From Luethyella okanaganae (GTDB taxonomy: Bacteria > Actinomycetota > Actinomycetes > Actinomycetales > Microbacteriaceae), in assembly GCF_042660285.1 (NCBI RefSeq), contig NZ_JBHSTP010000001.1, positions 930,001 to 994,000 of the forward strand: a stretch of DNA of 64,000 nucleotides. Direction: 5' to 3'. The translations under genes and the position numbers were made by a program. Below, piece by piece: positions 16,551-23,943 of this stretch. Each line of letters opens with the position of its first letter. Positions within the stretch are counted from its first letter, which is position 1. Under the pieces are notes generated by a model that saw only the letters and a program-made list of their open reading frames with translations, did no database searches and had not been told where the DNA came from.

Positions 16551-17217
16551 GGACTCCGCCGCGCCGTCAGTCCGGCAACTGCGGCTCGTGCTGGCCGAAG
16601 ACTCGATGCTGCTGCGTGAGGGGCTCGTGCGGCTCTTCGACGAGGCCGGTTTCACTACCGTCGCGGCCTATGGCGACGCCGACTCCCTGCTCGCCGAGGT
16701 CGATGAGGTGCGACCGGATCTTGCAGTGCTCGACGTGCGCATGCCGCCGTCGTTCCGCGACGAGGGCGTGCGGGCCGCGCTCGAGCTGCGGCGCAGGCTG
16801 CCGGGGATCGGCATCCTGCTGCTCAGTCAGTACGTCGAGGGAACCTACGCGCACGAGCTGCTCTCGTCGGGGGAGGGCGGAATGGGCTATCTGCTCAAGG
16901 ACCGCGTCGCATCCCTCGAAGAGCTGCAGGATGCCGTGGCCCGTGTCAGCAGCGGCGGAACGGTGCTCGACCCGCAGGTGGTGCGCGAGCTGCTCGCCCG
17001 CCGGGTCGATCCGCTCGCCGCGCTCACGCCGCGCGAGCGCGAGGTGCTCGAGCTCATGGCCGAGGGTCGCACGAACACGGGTATCGCCCAGCGCCTCGTG
17101 ATCGGCGTGGGAGCGGTGGAGAAGAACGTCACCTCGATCTTCCAGAAGCTCCAGCTCGAGGACTCAGGATCCGATCACCGGCGTGTGCTCGCCGTGCTCG
17201 CGTTCCTGCAGCACTGA
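16537..17217 (+). CDS. NarL/LuxR-family response regulator
   Basis: A 226-residue regulator, the partner of the kinase immediately upstream. The receiver domain carries E21/D22, phospho-acceptor D66 in VLDVRMPPSF and K121 in YLLKD. The LuxR-type HTH is at about residues 158-220 (LTPREREVLELM, GVGAVEKNVTSIFQKL). The RMPPSFRDEG sequence after the aspartate is typical of the actinobacterial branch of NarL regulators. The start is GTG 16537, embedded in a 20-bp perfect palindrome. Diverged partial copies of its 3' end occur at 18125 and 19632, so paralogues or duplications once lay downstream. Confidence 0.92.
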   Translation: MITPSDSAAPSVRQLRLVLAEDSMLLREGLVRLFDEAGFTTVAAYGDADSLLAEVDEVRPDLAVLDVRMPPSFRDEGVRAALELRRRLPGIGILLLSQYVEGTYAHELLSSGEGGMGYLLKDRVASLEELQDAVARVSSGGTVLDPQVVRELLARRVDPLAALTPREREVLELMAEGRTNTGIAQRLVIGVGAVEKNVTSIFQKLQLEDSGSDHRRVLAVLAFLQH

Positions 17218-17286
17218 GCAACCGGCGTTCGGCAGGCGTTCCCCCCGATATCCCGGAGTAGCGCTCTGCTTTGTGTAAGTGATCGT

Positions 17287-17458
17287 TCATCTCTTATTGG
17301 AGTTGGTGGAAGGTCGCAGGATTTGTAGATAGATCAGCCATGCGATGGAGCCGACCGACGGCAGGAATGAGAATCGCGACGATCCAGAGGGCGATGACGC
17401 CGCGCCCCAGCGAAGAGCTGTTTCGGGCTAGTGCCCAGAGAGCGTGGGCGACGGGGAG
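17287..17458 (-). pseudogene. Frameshifted remnant of a small membrane protein (PLDc_N-like)
   Basis: Read on the reverse strand, one frame gives ALWALARNSSSLGRG followed by a hydrophobic stretch ending PAVG. The adjacent frame continues with GSIAWLIYLQIL and then a stop at 17287. Joined by a single frameshift, the two match the pattern of the short N-terminal membrane domain found in many actinobacterial PLDc_N-type proteins (charged linker, W-x-L...PxxG-x-xxY/WL). A stop lies just upstream at 17459, and no start is seen. It sits directly after the response regulator, in a patch of decayed DNA. Low confidence. Confidence 0.35.
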
Positions 17459-17637
17459 TTACGGCGGCGGCGAAGAATGTCGACCAGAAGAACGACAGCC
17501 GCAATCAGCAACACGAGCCCAACGGGTAGCGAAAGCCAACTCAATGTCAGAGCGGGGACGAGGAGCGAGAAGTACAAGCCCAACCCCGTCAATAGCACGA
17601 GAGCCACGACGCGAACAACGCCCATCTTTACCTTCAT
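17428..17637 (-). CDS. Small two-helix membrane protein, hypothetical
   Basis: A 69-residue open frame with two hydrophobic helices (about residues 7-25 and 33-52) separated by a short turn and followed by RRRR, which predicts a cytoplasmic C-terminus. The start may be ATG 17637 or the ATG four codons later, which has GAAGG upstream. I do not recognise the family. It overlaps the membrane-protein remnant at its 3' end, so it may itself be a survivor of a longer locus. Codon use is less GC-rich than in the genes on either side. Confidence 0.45.
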   Translation of the reverse strand: MKVKMGVVRVVALVLLTGLGLYFSLLVPALTLSWLSLPVGLVLLIAAVVLLVDILRRRRNSPSPTLSGH

Positions 17638-18124
17638 AGCAATCTTCGTCTTTTCCCCATATTACGGACTGCGCTCCAAGGCGGCTACGAGCGGAGTTGG
17701 TATGAAGACATCGAAGACCTCCGGAACCAGTTGCTCGTGTCGCGGCTACGGCAGTCAGGCTTGCGTCCGACGCCTTCTCGGCGCGGGCCGCATGAATCCC
17801 TCTCCATTGAGCTTTGTTAAAACGATATAGCGACCATAGCTTGCTAGACGGTTCTCCGAGCCGTCTAGCCTCGGGAGAAACCTGCTCGGCTTCAATCCCC
17901 ACGGCCTGCCGGGAGCGCGCCGTTCCGCAAGAGGTCAGCCCAGGACGTTCTTCCTTCCATTCCCGAGGCTGACGGAATAGACGCGGAGTCCAGCAGAGAA
18001 GTCGGTGTGCTGGATACCTTGCGGCGGAGCCGAAGTCGTGAAGAGCGACAAAGAGGTTCCCCCGGTTGGGTGAGGCTCAGTGATTTCCTCATCGTGAATC
18101 CGGACGCTACCGACTGAGCCAAGT
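17638..18124. other. Intergenic, decayed DNA without a convincing gene
   Basis: The stretch has lower GC than its flanks and many stops in all frames. One forward frame (about 17653-17820) reads like protein, with GYERSWYEDIEDLRNQLLV and then SRLRQSGLRPTPSRRGPHE, but it has no start codon or ribosome binding site and no family I recognise. It may be the tail of a lost gene. A clear hairpin follows at 17843-17869. Reverse-strand frames across 17935-18324 run through a repeat copy and are not credible as a gene. Confidence 0.5.
17843..17869. terminator. 9-bp perfect hairpin, terminator-like
   Basis: GCTAGACGG and CCGTCTAGC form a perfect 9-bp stem around a 9-base loop. It lies 22 bases after the stop of the orphan forward frame that ends at 17820. 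No T-run follows on either strand, so its role as a terminator is only probable. Confidence 0.45.
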
Positions 18125-18256
18125 TGCTCGCCGTGCTCGCGTTCCTGCGGCGCTGAGCGGGCGCTGTGAAATGGGCGTTCGTTTTGTGAGGCGCCTTCTC
18201 GCCTCTCGCGCGGACGAGCACTATCCGTAGGTGAGACGCGCTTGCCGCATGAGAGG
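18125..18256 (+). repeat. Degenerate repeat copy B: end of a response-regulator gene plus downstream spacer
   Basis: This block starts with the last codons of a LuxR-type regulator (gctcgccgtgctcgcgttcc, then a stop). It continues with about 90 bp that match the spacer at 19737-19834: the shared core includes gcggacgagc-ctatc and gtgagacgcgctt, and ends in gcatga. It is a broken duplicate and not a gene. Confidence 0.75.
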
Positions 18257-18533
18257 CTGCCGAGATTGCCGGTCTGCGCATCCGCGATGTGAACCTCACC
18301 GACGGCCATATCGAATTGCGCCATACGTCAAGAGCATTGATGGCGCCTGGATGCTGGGTACGCTAAGGTTCAGGCGGTCAACTCGGGACGTGCCCATCCT
18401 GCACAAGTGACTCATGGTGGCGCCGAAAAAGCACCTGCTGGCCCCACCCGCGCTCTGGTGACACAGAAGCACTGTTCTAGCTGGGTCGGACGCCGGTGAC
18501 GCATGCGCTGAAGTCGCATTCAGAGTTGGGATC
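18257..18533. other. Intergenic, no gene seen
   Basis: Apart from a short forward frame (GLRIRDVNLTDGHIELRH, ending near 18366) that has no start, I see no coding signal here. The stretch ends at the promoter of the secreted-protein gene. Confidence 0.4.
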
Positions 18534-18563
18534 TTGATTCGATGCTCAGAACGAGAATAGGGT
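18534..18563 (+). promoter_or_regulatory. Promoter P1 of the secreted-protein gene
   Basis: The -35 is TTGATT (18534-18539) and the -10 is TAGGGT (18558-18563), with an 18-bp spacer. About 65-70 bases of untranslated leader follow before the ATG at 18633, with GGGAG as ribosome binding site. The same -35, spacer length and -10 recur at 19425-19454, which supports it by conservation. Confidence 0.6.
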
Positions 18564-18632
18564 CGATGCCAATATTCGTTTGGGGGAACGACGTCATGTT
18601 TCGACGCTGCGCTCCATATTCAGGGAGATGAC

Positions 18633-19316
18633 ATGGCAAGAAAAATGAGCTATTTTTTTGCGGTTTCAGCTGCGGCAATACTCGTGTCCGGTTTAGGACT
18701 GACGCAAGCCGCTGCTGATACTCAGGAGCTTCCTTCCGAGTTCGTGACTGAGGTGACGACCGTGTGGAACGCGCATGGTGTCTCGGCCGCAACGCAGGAG
18801 TCCTTGCTGACAAAATTGAAGGCTGGTGAGCCCGTCGAAGCTATGGGCACAGGCGCCGCGCCCGTCTTTGTCGGAGAGAGCGAAGTAGAGGGGACCTTAG
18901 AGAAGGTCTCTACATATTCGGACGGATCGATAGCCGTCTTGACTCTGGAACGACCTGCAGTGCCTGAGTGGGGAGGAGACCGGACCCGAGGAGTTTCGGG
19001 TTGCTCGATGTCGGGTGCTGGTCGGATCCACACAAACTGCAAGGTCAGCGGATGGTTCACCGGCGTATCGCTTTCATTCCTCGCAGACTACAAGCTGGGC
19101 ACGGTTGAGGACGCCCGGATCAACAACTACTGGGCGCCGACGGTGGGATGTGTATTCCCACTCACCTGCACGGGACCGACGCTTGAGGTTACACGTCTGG
19201 CTCAGATGGGCTCGCTTGCCGCGCGTGTCGGAGTTGTCGCATATTGGTCAGGCGCAGGATCAGGAACCACGCGTCTCTTCTTGGACGTGAGGGACTACTC
19301 CGCAACAACCAACTGA
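18633..19316 (+). CDS. Secreted hypothetical protein
   Basis: A 227-residue protein with a typical Sec signal peptide: MARKMS, a hydrophobic core to about residue 22, and an Ala-x-Ala-like cleavage site near AAADTQ. The mature part has no motif I recognise. Five cysteines (SGCSM, TNCKV, VGCVF, LTCTG among them) suggest disulphide bonds outside the cell. GC content and codon use are lower than in the core genes, which fits an acquired or fast-evolving gene. It has its own promoter, and a second copy of that promoter/leader lies just after it followed by a truncated reading frame. Confidence 0.7.
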   Translation: MARKMSYFFAVSAAAILVSGLGLTQAAADTQELPSEFVTEVTTVWNAHGVSAATQESLLTKLKAGEPVEAMGTGAAPVFVGESEVEGTLEKVSTYSDGSIAVLTLERPAVPEWGGDRTRGVSGCSMSGAGRIHTNCKVSGWFTGVSLSFLADYKLGTVEDARINNYWAPTVGCVFPLTCTGPTLEVTRLAQMGSLAARVGVVAYWSGAGSGTTRLFLDVRDYSATTN

Positions 19317-19424
19317 ACTAGCGGCGATTGGTAGAAGTTCGCAGAGCCGATAGATGGGGTCTGGCGGTGAACTCACGCAGGCCACGCCGCTACGCGGAGG
19401 TTCTCTATGGGTCAACGCGGGACC
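19317..19424. other. Short spacer between the secreted-protein gene and promoter P2
   Basis: No coding signal. The sequence runs from the stop of the secreted-protein gene to the -35 of the duplicated promoter. No clear terminator hairpin was found. Confidence 0.4.
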
Positions 19425-19454
19425 TTGATTCGATGTTTGGAACCTGAATAGGAT
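19425..19454 (+). promoter_or_regulatory. Promoter P2, duplicate of the secreted-protein promoter
   Basis: TTGATT (19425-19430), an 18-bp spacer and TAGGAT (19449-19454). The flanks also match P1: cgatg after the -35, and GCC(A/G)ATAT followed by GTTTGGGGG downstream. The match extends over about 65 bp, so this is a duplicated regulatory region. Confidence 0.6.
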
Positions 19455-19529
19455 TGAGGCCGATATCTGTTTGGGGGGAGTGGCGTCGTGTCAGGTCGCC
19501 GCCATACATGTTTAGGGGTGGGAAACAAT

Positions 19530-19595
19530 ATGCCAGATTCGCCTTGGGTTCTTTTATTGTCGTTATTGTGGCCCGGTTGTTGCCAGGTGGGTTGA
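19530..19595 (+). pseudogene. Truncated reading frame behind promoter P2
   Basis: An ATG placed as in the intact gene opens a 21-codon frame, MPDSPWVLLLSLLWPGCCQVG, that ends in TGA. It looks like the start of a signal peptide with no mature protein. The next 36 bp lead directly into a copy of the response-regulator 3' end. I read it as a duplicate secreted-protein gene lost by deletion; a functional small peptide is possible but less likely. Confidence 0.45.
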
Positions 19596-19631
19596 TTCGA
19601 GGTCAGGGTAGTACAGCTGCTCGATCCCGCC

Positions 19632-19834
19632 CGGTGGAGAAGAGTGTCACCTCGATCTTCCAGAAGCTGCAGTTCGAGGACTCCGGATCCGATCACCGGC
19701 GTGTGCTCGCCGTGCTCGCGTTCCTGCAGTACCGAGCAAGCGCTGTGTGCGGGCGTTCGCCTTGTGAGCGCCTTATCGCCGCTCGTGCGGACGAGCGCTA
19801 TCGGCACGTGAGACGCGCTTGGTCGCATGAAAAG
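19632..19834 (+). pseudogene. Partial copy C of the response-regulator 3' end plus spacer
   Basis: Positions 19632-19738 align without gaps to 17114-17220, the last 100-odd bases of the intact NarL-type regulator, with about seven differences in 107 bp. The copy has lost its stop (TGA to CGA) and its first two thirds. Its downstream part (19704-19834) matches repeat copy B at 18125-18256. The encoded fragment SIFQKLQFEDSGSDHRRVL is only the end of the DNA-binding domain, so it is non-functional. Confidence 0.8.
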
Positions 19835-19841
19835 GTTTCGG

Positions 19842-19905
19842 CCAGTGTCGACGCGCCCAGTGCTGACGCGCCCAGTGTTGATGCGGCCAGTGTCGACGCG
19901 TCCAG
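19842..19905. repeat. 15-bp minisatellite, 4.3 copies, at the 3' end of tRNA-Gly
   Basis: The unit CCAGTGTCGACGCGC is repeated at 19842, 19857, 19872 and 19887, plus four bases, with one to three changes per copy. The array stops six bases from the 3' end of the tRNA-Gly gene. No open frame of credible origin uses it. Confidence 0.85.
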
Positions 19906-19911
19906 ACGGGG

Positions 19912-19982
19912 AGGGGATGACGGGAATCGAACCCGCGTAATCAGTTTGGAAGACTGAGGCTCTACCATTGAGCTACATCCCC
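19912..19982 (-). tRNA. tRNA-Gly (anticodon TCC)
   Basis: On the reverse strand the gene folds into a cloverleaf. The acceptor stem GGGGATG/CATCCCC is perfect, the D-stem is GCTC/GAGC, the anticodon stem is TCAGT/ACTGA with loop CTTCCAA, and the T-arm is GCGGG-TTCGATT-CCCGT. The discriminator base is U73, as expected for glycine. The 3' CCA is not encoded. Confidence 0.95.
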
Positions 19983-20150
19983 GCGCGCCCATTTTGGGCA
20001 CTCGAATATCGTAGTACAGCTTCTCGGGTCGACCACGCATCCTGCGCCACGGCATCCTGAGCCGTGCAGTAGACTTGCCGAGGTCAATCCGTCAAACGCG
20101 CGTTCGCACGAGCGTCTGAGAGGATGATCTGACGGGTTGAGGCAGCGACT

Positions 20151-20228
20151 CGGGGCGTAGCTCAGCGTGGCTAGAGCGCCCGCTTTGGGAGCGGGAGGTC
20201 GCAGGTTCGAATCCTGTCGCCCCGACCA
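20151..20228 (+). tRNA. tRNA-Pro (anticodon TGG)
   Basis: A standard cloverleaf with acceptor stem CGGGGCG/CGCCCCG, anticodon loop TTTGGGA, T-loop TTCGAAT and an encoded CCA end (20226-20228). It lies 49 bp before the trigger-factor start and may be co-transcribed with it. The 168 bp between the two tRNA genes holds no gene. Confidence 0.95.
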
Positions 20229-20277
20229 TGTCGTCGTATGTCCGAGCAGAACTTTCACTTACAGGAGAATTCCCACA

Positions 20278-21690
20278 ATGCCAACCACCACGGTTGAGAA
20301 GCTCAGCCCGACGCGTGCCAAACTCACCATCACGGTGACGCCGGAAGAGCTGAAGCCCAGCATCACTCACGCCTACGGCCACATCGCCGAGCAGGTCAAC
20401 GTTCCTGGCTTCCGCAAGGGCAAGGTTCCGCCGCCCATCATCGACCAGCGGGTCGGCAAGGGCGCCGTGCTTGAGCACGCCGTGAACGAGGGCCTCGACA
20501 GCTTCTACCGTGCCGCCGTCGAAGAGCACGAGCTGCGTCCGCTCGGCCGTCCAGAGGCCGACATCGTCGAGTGGCCCAGCGACAAGGACTTCTCCGGCGA
20601 CCTCCTGCTCGCCATCGAGGTCGACGTGCGCCCTGAGATCACCCTTCCCGCATACGAAGGCATCGCGCTCACCGTCGACGCCGTCGAGGTGACGGATGAC
20701 GAGGTCGTCGAGGAGCTCGACCGCCTGCGCAGCCGCTTCGGCACCCTCATCTCCGTCGATCGCCCGGCCAAGTCCGGCGACTTCGTGACGATTGACCTGG
20801 TCGCGACGATCGGAGACTCCGAGGTCGACAACGCGAGTGGCATCTCCTACGAGGTCGGCTCCGGCGATCTGATCGAGGGCATCGACGAGGCTCTCGACTC
20901 GCTCAGCGCCGGTGAGACCACGAGCTTCGAGTCCAAGCTGCTGGGCGGTGACCACGAGGGCGAGACCGCCGAGATCACCGTGACCGTCACAGCCGTGAAG
21001 GAACGCGAGCTTCCTGCGGCCGACGATGACTTCGCGCAGATCGCGAGCGAGTTCGACACGATCGACGAGCTCAAGGCGAGTCTCACCGGCCAGGTCGAGC
21101 GTTCCAAGGCGTTCGGCCAGGGCGGCCAGGCCCGCGAACTGCTTATCGAGAAGCTCACCGAGCTTGTCGAAGTTCCCGTTCCCGCCGCTCTCATCGAAGA
21201 CGAGGTGCTCCGCCACCTCGAGGGCGAAGACCGCCTCGAGGACGAGGAGCACCGCGCTGAGGTGACCGAGTCGAGCGAGAAGACCTTCCGCACTCAGCTG
21301 CTGCTCGACGCGATCGCCGAGGCCGAGAAGGTCACGGTCAGCCAGGATGAGCTCTCGCAGTACCTCGTCCAGGGTGCTGCGCAGTACGGCATGGACCCGA
21401 ACGAGTTCGTCCAGGTGCTCAGCGGTAACGGCCAGATCCCCTCGATGGTCGGTGAGGTCGCCCGCAACAAGGCCCTCGCGATCGTGCTCGGCAAGGCTGT
21501 CGTGACCGATGCCAACGGCAAGAGGGTCGACCTCAGTGAGTTCACCGCCGTCGCAGGTGACGACACGGACGCCGCCGACGAGTCCGCCGCCGACGAGAAC
21601 GATGAGGTCGTTGACGAGAAGCCCATGGCCAAGAAACCCGCCAAGAAGCCGGCAACGAAGAAGCCGGCCAAGAAGGCCGACGCCGAGTAG
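20278..21690 (+). CDS. tig: Trigger factor, ribosome-associated chaperone and prolyl isomerase
   Basis: Trigger factor binds the ribosome exit tunnel and shields nascent chains. It has 470 residues. The ribosome-binding tail loop GFRKGKVPP lies near residue 45, the PPIase domain spans about 150-240 (KSGDFVTIDLVATIGD), and the helical C-terminal chaperone arms follow. The last 50 residues are an actinobacterial acidic tail ending in a lysine/alanine/proline-rich run (MAKKPAKKPATKKPAKK). The start is ATG 20278, with AGGAG ten bases upstream; in-frame starts further back would lie inside tRNA-Pro. It heads the tig-clpP1-clpP2-clpX cluster. Confidence 0.97.
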   Translation: MPTTTVEKLSPTRAKLTITVTPEELKPSITHAYGHIAEQVNVPGFRKGKVPPPIIDQRVGKGAVLEHAVNEGLDSFYRAAVEEHELRPLGRPEADIVEWPSDKDFSGDLLLAIEVDVRPEITLPAYEGIALTVDAVEVTDDEVVEELDRLRSRFGTLISVDRPAKSGDFVTIDLVATIGDSEVDNASGISYEVGSGDLIEGIDEALDSLSAGETTSFESKLLGGDHEGETAEITVTVTAVKERELPAADDDFAQIASEFDTIDELKASLTGQVERSKAFGQGGQARELLIEKLTELVEVPVPAALIEDEVLRHLEGEDRLEDEEHRAEVTESSEKTFRTQLLLDAIAEAEKVTVSQDELSQYLVQGAAQYGMDPNEFVQVLSGNGQIPSMVGEVARNKALAIVLGKAVVTDANGKRVDLSEFTAVAGDDTDAADESAADENDEVVDEKPMAKKPAKKPATKKPAKKADAE

Positions 21691-21707
21691 CGGTCGACGA
21701 GTCACGT

Positions 21708-21740
21708 TCGAGGGCCGGGTGCCGTGCGCCCGGCCCTCGA
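21708..21740 (+). terminator. Strong hairpin terminator after tig
   Basis: TCGAGGGCCGGG and CCCGGCCCTCGA make a perfect 12-bp stem around a 9-base loop, 17 bases after the tig stop, followed by TT. It is the clearest terminator in the window and separates tig from the downstream genes. Confidence 0.8.
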
Positions 21741-21774
21741 TTCATCGGTACCACCACCGATCGAGGAGAACCGG

Positions 21775-22269
21775 ATGCCCGGACAGAGCTGGCAAGAACG
21801 CGTCGACGCCGTCTGGGGCGACGACACCCTCGACGAGCTCGAGGTCGTGCGTCTGATCGACGTCCTCGTCGCCGAACGACCAGCGGATGACGCGATCGCC
21901 CTGTTCGAAGCGGCCGGAGCCCGCGACTCGGCCGGCTTCGAGGCGGAGGCCGAGCAACTCTACCGGCAGGCCCTGGACCTCGGCCTTCCGCCCGGGCAAC
22001 GCTCGCGTGCCGTCATTCAACTCGCCAGCACCATCCGCAACCTCGGCAAGCTCGACGAGAGCATCGAGTTGCTGCGCCGGGAACGCGAGACCCACCCCGA
22101 CGGCCAACTCGCCGACGCGACGTCCGCGTTTCTTGCGCTCGCCCTCGCCAGCCGTGGTGAGGCCATCGAGGGGCTATCGCTCGCGCTCACCACGCTCGCG
22201 GCGCACCTGCCGCGGTATCAGCGTTCCGTGCGCGGTTACGCGGCCGAGCTGCTCGATCCGCGACCCTGA
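21775..22269 (+). CDS. TPR-like conserved hypothetical protein
   Basis: A 164-residue soluble protein rich in alanine and leucine, with helical repeats of tetratricopeptide type. The section around residues 45-140 has the TPR pattern (EAEAEQLYRQALDLGL..., LDESIELLRRERETHPD). GAGGAG lies upstream of the ATG at 21775. Similar proteins occur beside clp genes in other actinobacteria, as far as I recall. No specific role is known. It is followed after about 110 bp by clpP1. Confidence 0.7.
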   Translation: MPGQSWQERVDAVWGDDTLDELEVVRLIDVLVAERPADDAIALFEAAGARDSAGFEAEAEQLYRQALDLGLPPGQRSRAVIQLASTIRNLGKLDESIELLRRERETHPDGQLADATSAFLALALASRGEAIEGLSLALTTLAAHLPRYQRSVRGYAAELLDPRP

Positions 22270-22378
22270 GCCGGCGCTGGTCGTTCGACACCCGCTCTGC
22301 TCACGGCGAACAGGCCGGTTCGCGCGGGTCGGCTCAGATAGATTCGACATACTGCGACAACGGAAACGGAGCGACAAC

Positions 22379-22966
22379 ATGGCTGAACCACTGGTGGCCA
22401 CCAGCGTTTTTGACAGACTGCTGAAAGACCGCATCATCTGGCTCGGTTCTGAGGTGCGAGACGACAACGCCAACGAGATCGCCGCCAAGCTGCTGCTACT
22501 GGCGGCCGAGGACTCCAAACGCGACATCTACCTCTATATCAACTCGCCCGGTGGCTCCATCACCGCTGGAATGGCGATCTACGACACGATGCAGTTCGTG
22601 CCGAACGACATCGTCACGGTCGGCATCGGCATGGCGGCCTCGATGGGTCAGCTCCTCCTCACCGCGGGCACCAAGGGCAAGCGCTACATCACTCCGAACG
22701 CTCGCGTGCTGCTGCACCAGCCCCACGGAGGCTTCGGCGGAACGGCGAGCGACATCCAGACCCAGGCGCAGCTCATTCTCGACATGAAGAAACGTCTCGC
22801 CGAGATTACGGCGGCGCAGACGGGCAAGACCGTCGAACAGATCAACGCCGACGGCGACCGCGACCGCTGGTTCAACGCCCAGGAAGCGCTCGAGTACGGC
22901 TTCGTCGACCACATCCGCGAGTCCGCGCTCGACGTCGCGGGCGGCGGCGGAACAGAAGCAGCCTGA
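22379..22966 (+). CDS. clpP1: ATP-dependent Clp protease proteolytic subunit 1
   Basis: A serine peptidase subunit, 195 residues. The catalytic triad is S88 in GMAASMGQ, H113 in LLHQP and D162 in DRDRW; the oxyanion-hole segment INSPGGS is at residues 54-60. In actinobacteria ClpP1 and ClpP2 form a mixed double ring and are normally essential. The gene sits 29 bp before clpP2 in one operon. The start is ATG 22379, without a strong Shine-Dalgarno. Confidence 0.97.
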   Translation: MAEPLVATSVFDRLLKDRIIWLGSEVRDDNANEIAAKLLLLAAEDSKRDIYLYINSPGGSITAGMAIYDTMQFVPNDIVTVGIGMAASMGQLLLTAGTKGKRYITPNARVLLHQPHGGFGGTASDIQTQAQLILDMKKRLAEITAAQTGKTVEQINADGDRDRWFNAQEALEYGFVDHIRESALDVAGGGGTEAA

Positions 22967-22995
22967 GACCACCGACGAGAGACGAAGAGACGACT

Positions 22996-23664
22996 ATGAC
23001 TATCCCCAGCTTCGGCGGCACGGCGTTCTCGAACGTCGGGGCTCCCGGTTCCCGCTACATCCTGCCGAGCTTCGAGGAGCGCACGGCGTACGGCTACAAA
23101 CGCCAGGACCCGTACGCCAAACTGTTCGAGGACCGTATCATCTTCCTCGGCGTGCAGGTCGACGATGCGTCGGCCGACGACATCATGGCTCAGCTGCTCG
23201 TGCTCGAGAGCATGGACCCGGATCGCGACATCGTCATGTACATCAACTCGCCCGGTGGCTCGTTCACAGCGATGACGGCGATCTACGACACCATGCAGTA
23301 CATCCGCCCGCAGATCCAGACCGTCGTGCTCGGCCAGGCCGCCTCCGCCGCCGCCGTGCTCACCGCCGCTGGAACCCCTGGCAAGCGCCTCGCGTTGCCG
23401 AACGCACGCATCCTCATCCACCAGCCCGCCGTCGGCGAGGCCGGACGAGGCCAGGCATCGGACATCGAGATCCAGGCGAACGAGATCATGCGCATGCGCA
23501 CATGGCTCGAGCAGACGCTCGCGAAGCACTCCAACCGAGACCAGGCCCAGGTGAACAAGGACATCGATCGAGACAAGATCCTCAGTGCGGACGAGGCTCT
23601 CGAATACGGCCTCATCGACCAGGTGCTCACCTCGCGCAAGAGCCTCCCGGCACTCACCAAGTAG
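22996..23664 (+). CDS. clpP2: ATP-dependent Clp protease proteolytic subunit 2
   Basis: A 222-residue second ClpP paralogue with an N-terminal extension of about 25 residues compared with ClpP1. The catalytic residues are S117 in GQAASAAAV, H142 in LIHQPAV and D193 in DRDKI. It pairs with ClpP1 to give the functional heteromeric protease, with ClpX, encoded 280 bp downstream, as unfoldase. The gap before clpX holds no gene; clpX probably has its own promoter there. Confidence 0.97.
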   Translation: MTIPSFGGTAFSNVGAPGSRYILPSFEERTAYGYKRQDPYAKLFEDRIIFLGVQVDDASADDIMAQLLVLESMDPDRDIVMYINSPGGSFTAMTAIYDTMQYIRPQIQTVVLGQAASAAAVLTAAGTPGKRLALPNARILIHQPAVGEAGRGQASDIEIQANEIMRMRTWLEQTLAKHSNRDQAQVNKDIDRDKILSADEALEYGLIDQVLTSRKSLPALTK

Positions 23665-23943
23665 CGGATCGCTCTCGACGAGCGGTGGCGAAGCGGCGGA
23701 CACGGCGGACGGCTGGCTGACGGACAGTCGGCCCATCCGCCGCGTTCCGCGTATCCGCCGTCGGGCATCCGGGAGAGCTGCTTGGACGAGTTCGAGACCG
23801 TCGAGCATTGCCCGTTGTACCTCGATTCGCCCGGCCGCTATCTGCGTCATCTGTTCGACACAGATTGAGACGTGGGATACGCGATCTTGTCGGCCACACC
23901 GGCTAGGCTCGAACCAGGTGTTACCTACGAAGGAGGCTGACGG

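Noticed and set aside
17935..18324. Reverse-strand frame of 129 codons in the decayed patch
   Set aside because: Its N-terminal half runs through repeat copy B, which derives from a forward-strand response-regulator tail, so the frame cannot be an old gene. The C-terminal half alone has no start.
18257..18370. Forward fragment GLRIRDVNLTDGHIELRH, considered as a tyrosine-recombinase remnant
   Set aside because: It lacks the recombinase Arg/His/Arg/Tyr residues and the spacing of the box I motif; the resemblance is too short to use.
17200..20230. Integrated phage or genomic island at the tRNA genes
   Set aside because: No integrase, no phage structural gene, and no duplicated tRNA 3' end was found. 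The patch is better explained by local duplication and decay.
22270..22378. ClgR operator before clpP1
   Set aside because: CGCT and GGCGAAC are present, but the spacing does not fit the CGC-N5-GCG consensus, so no site is reported.
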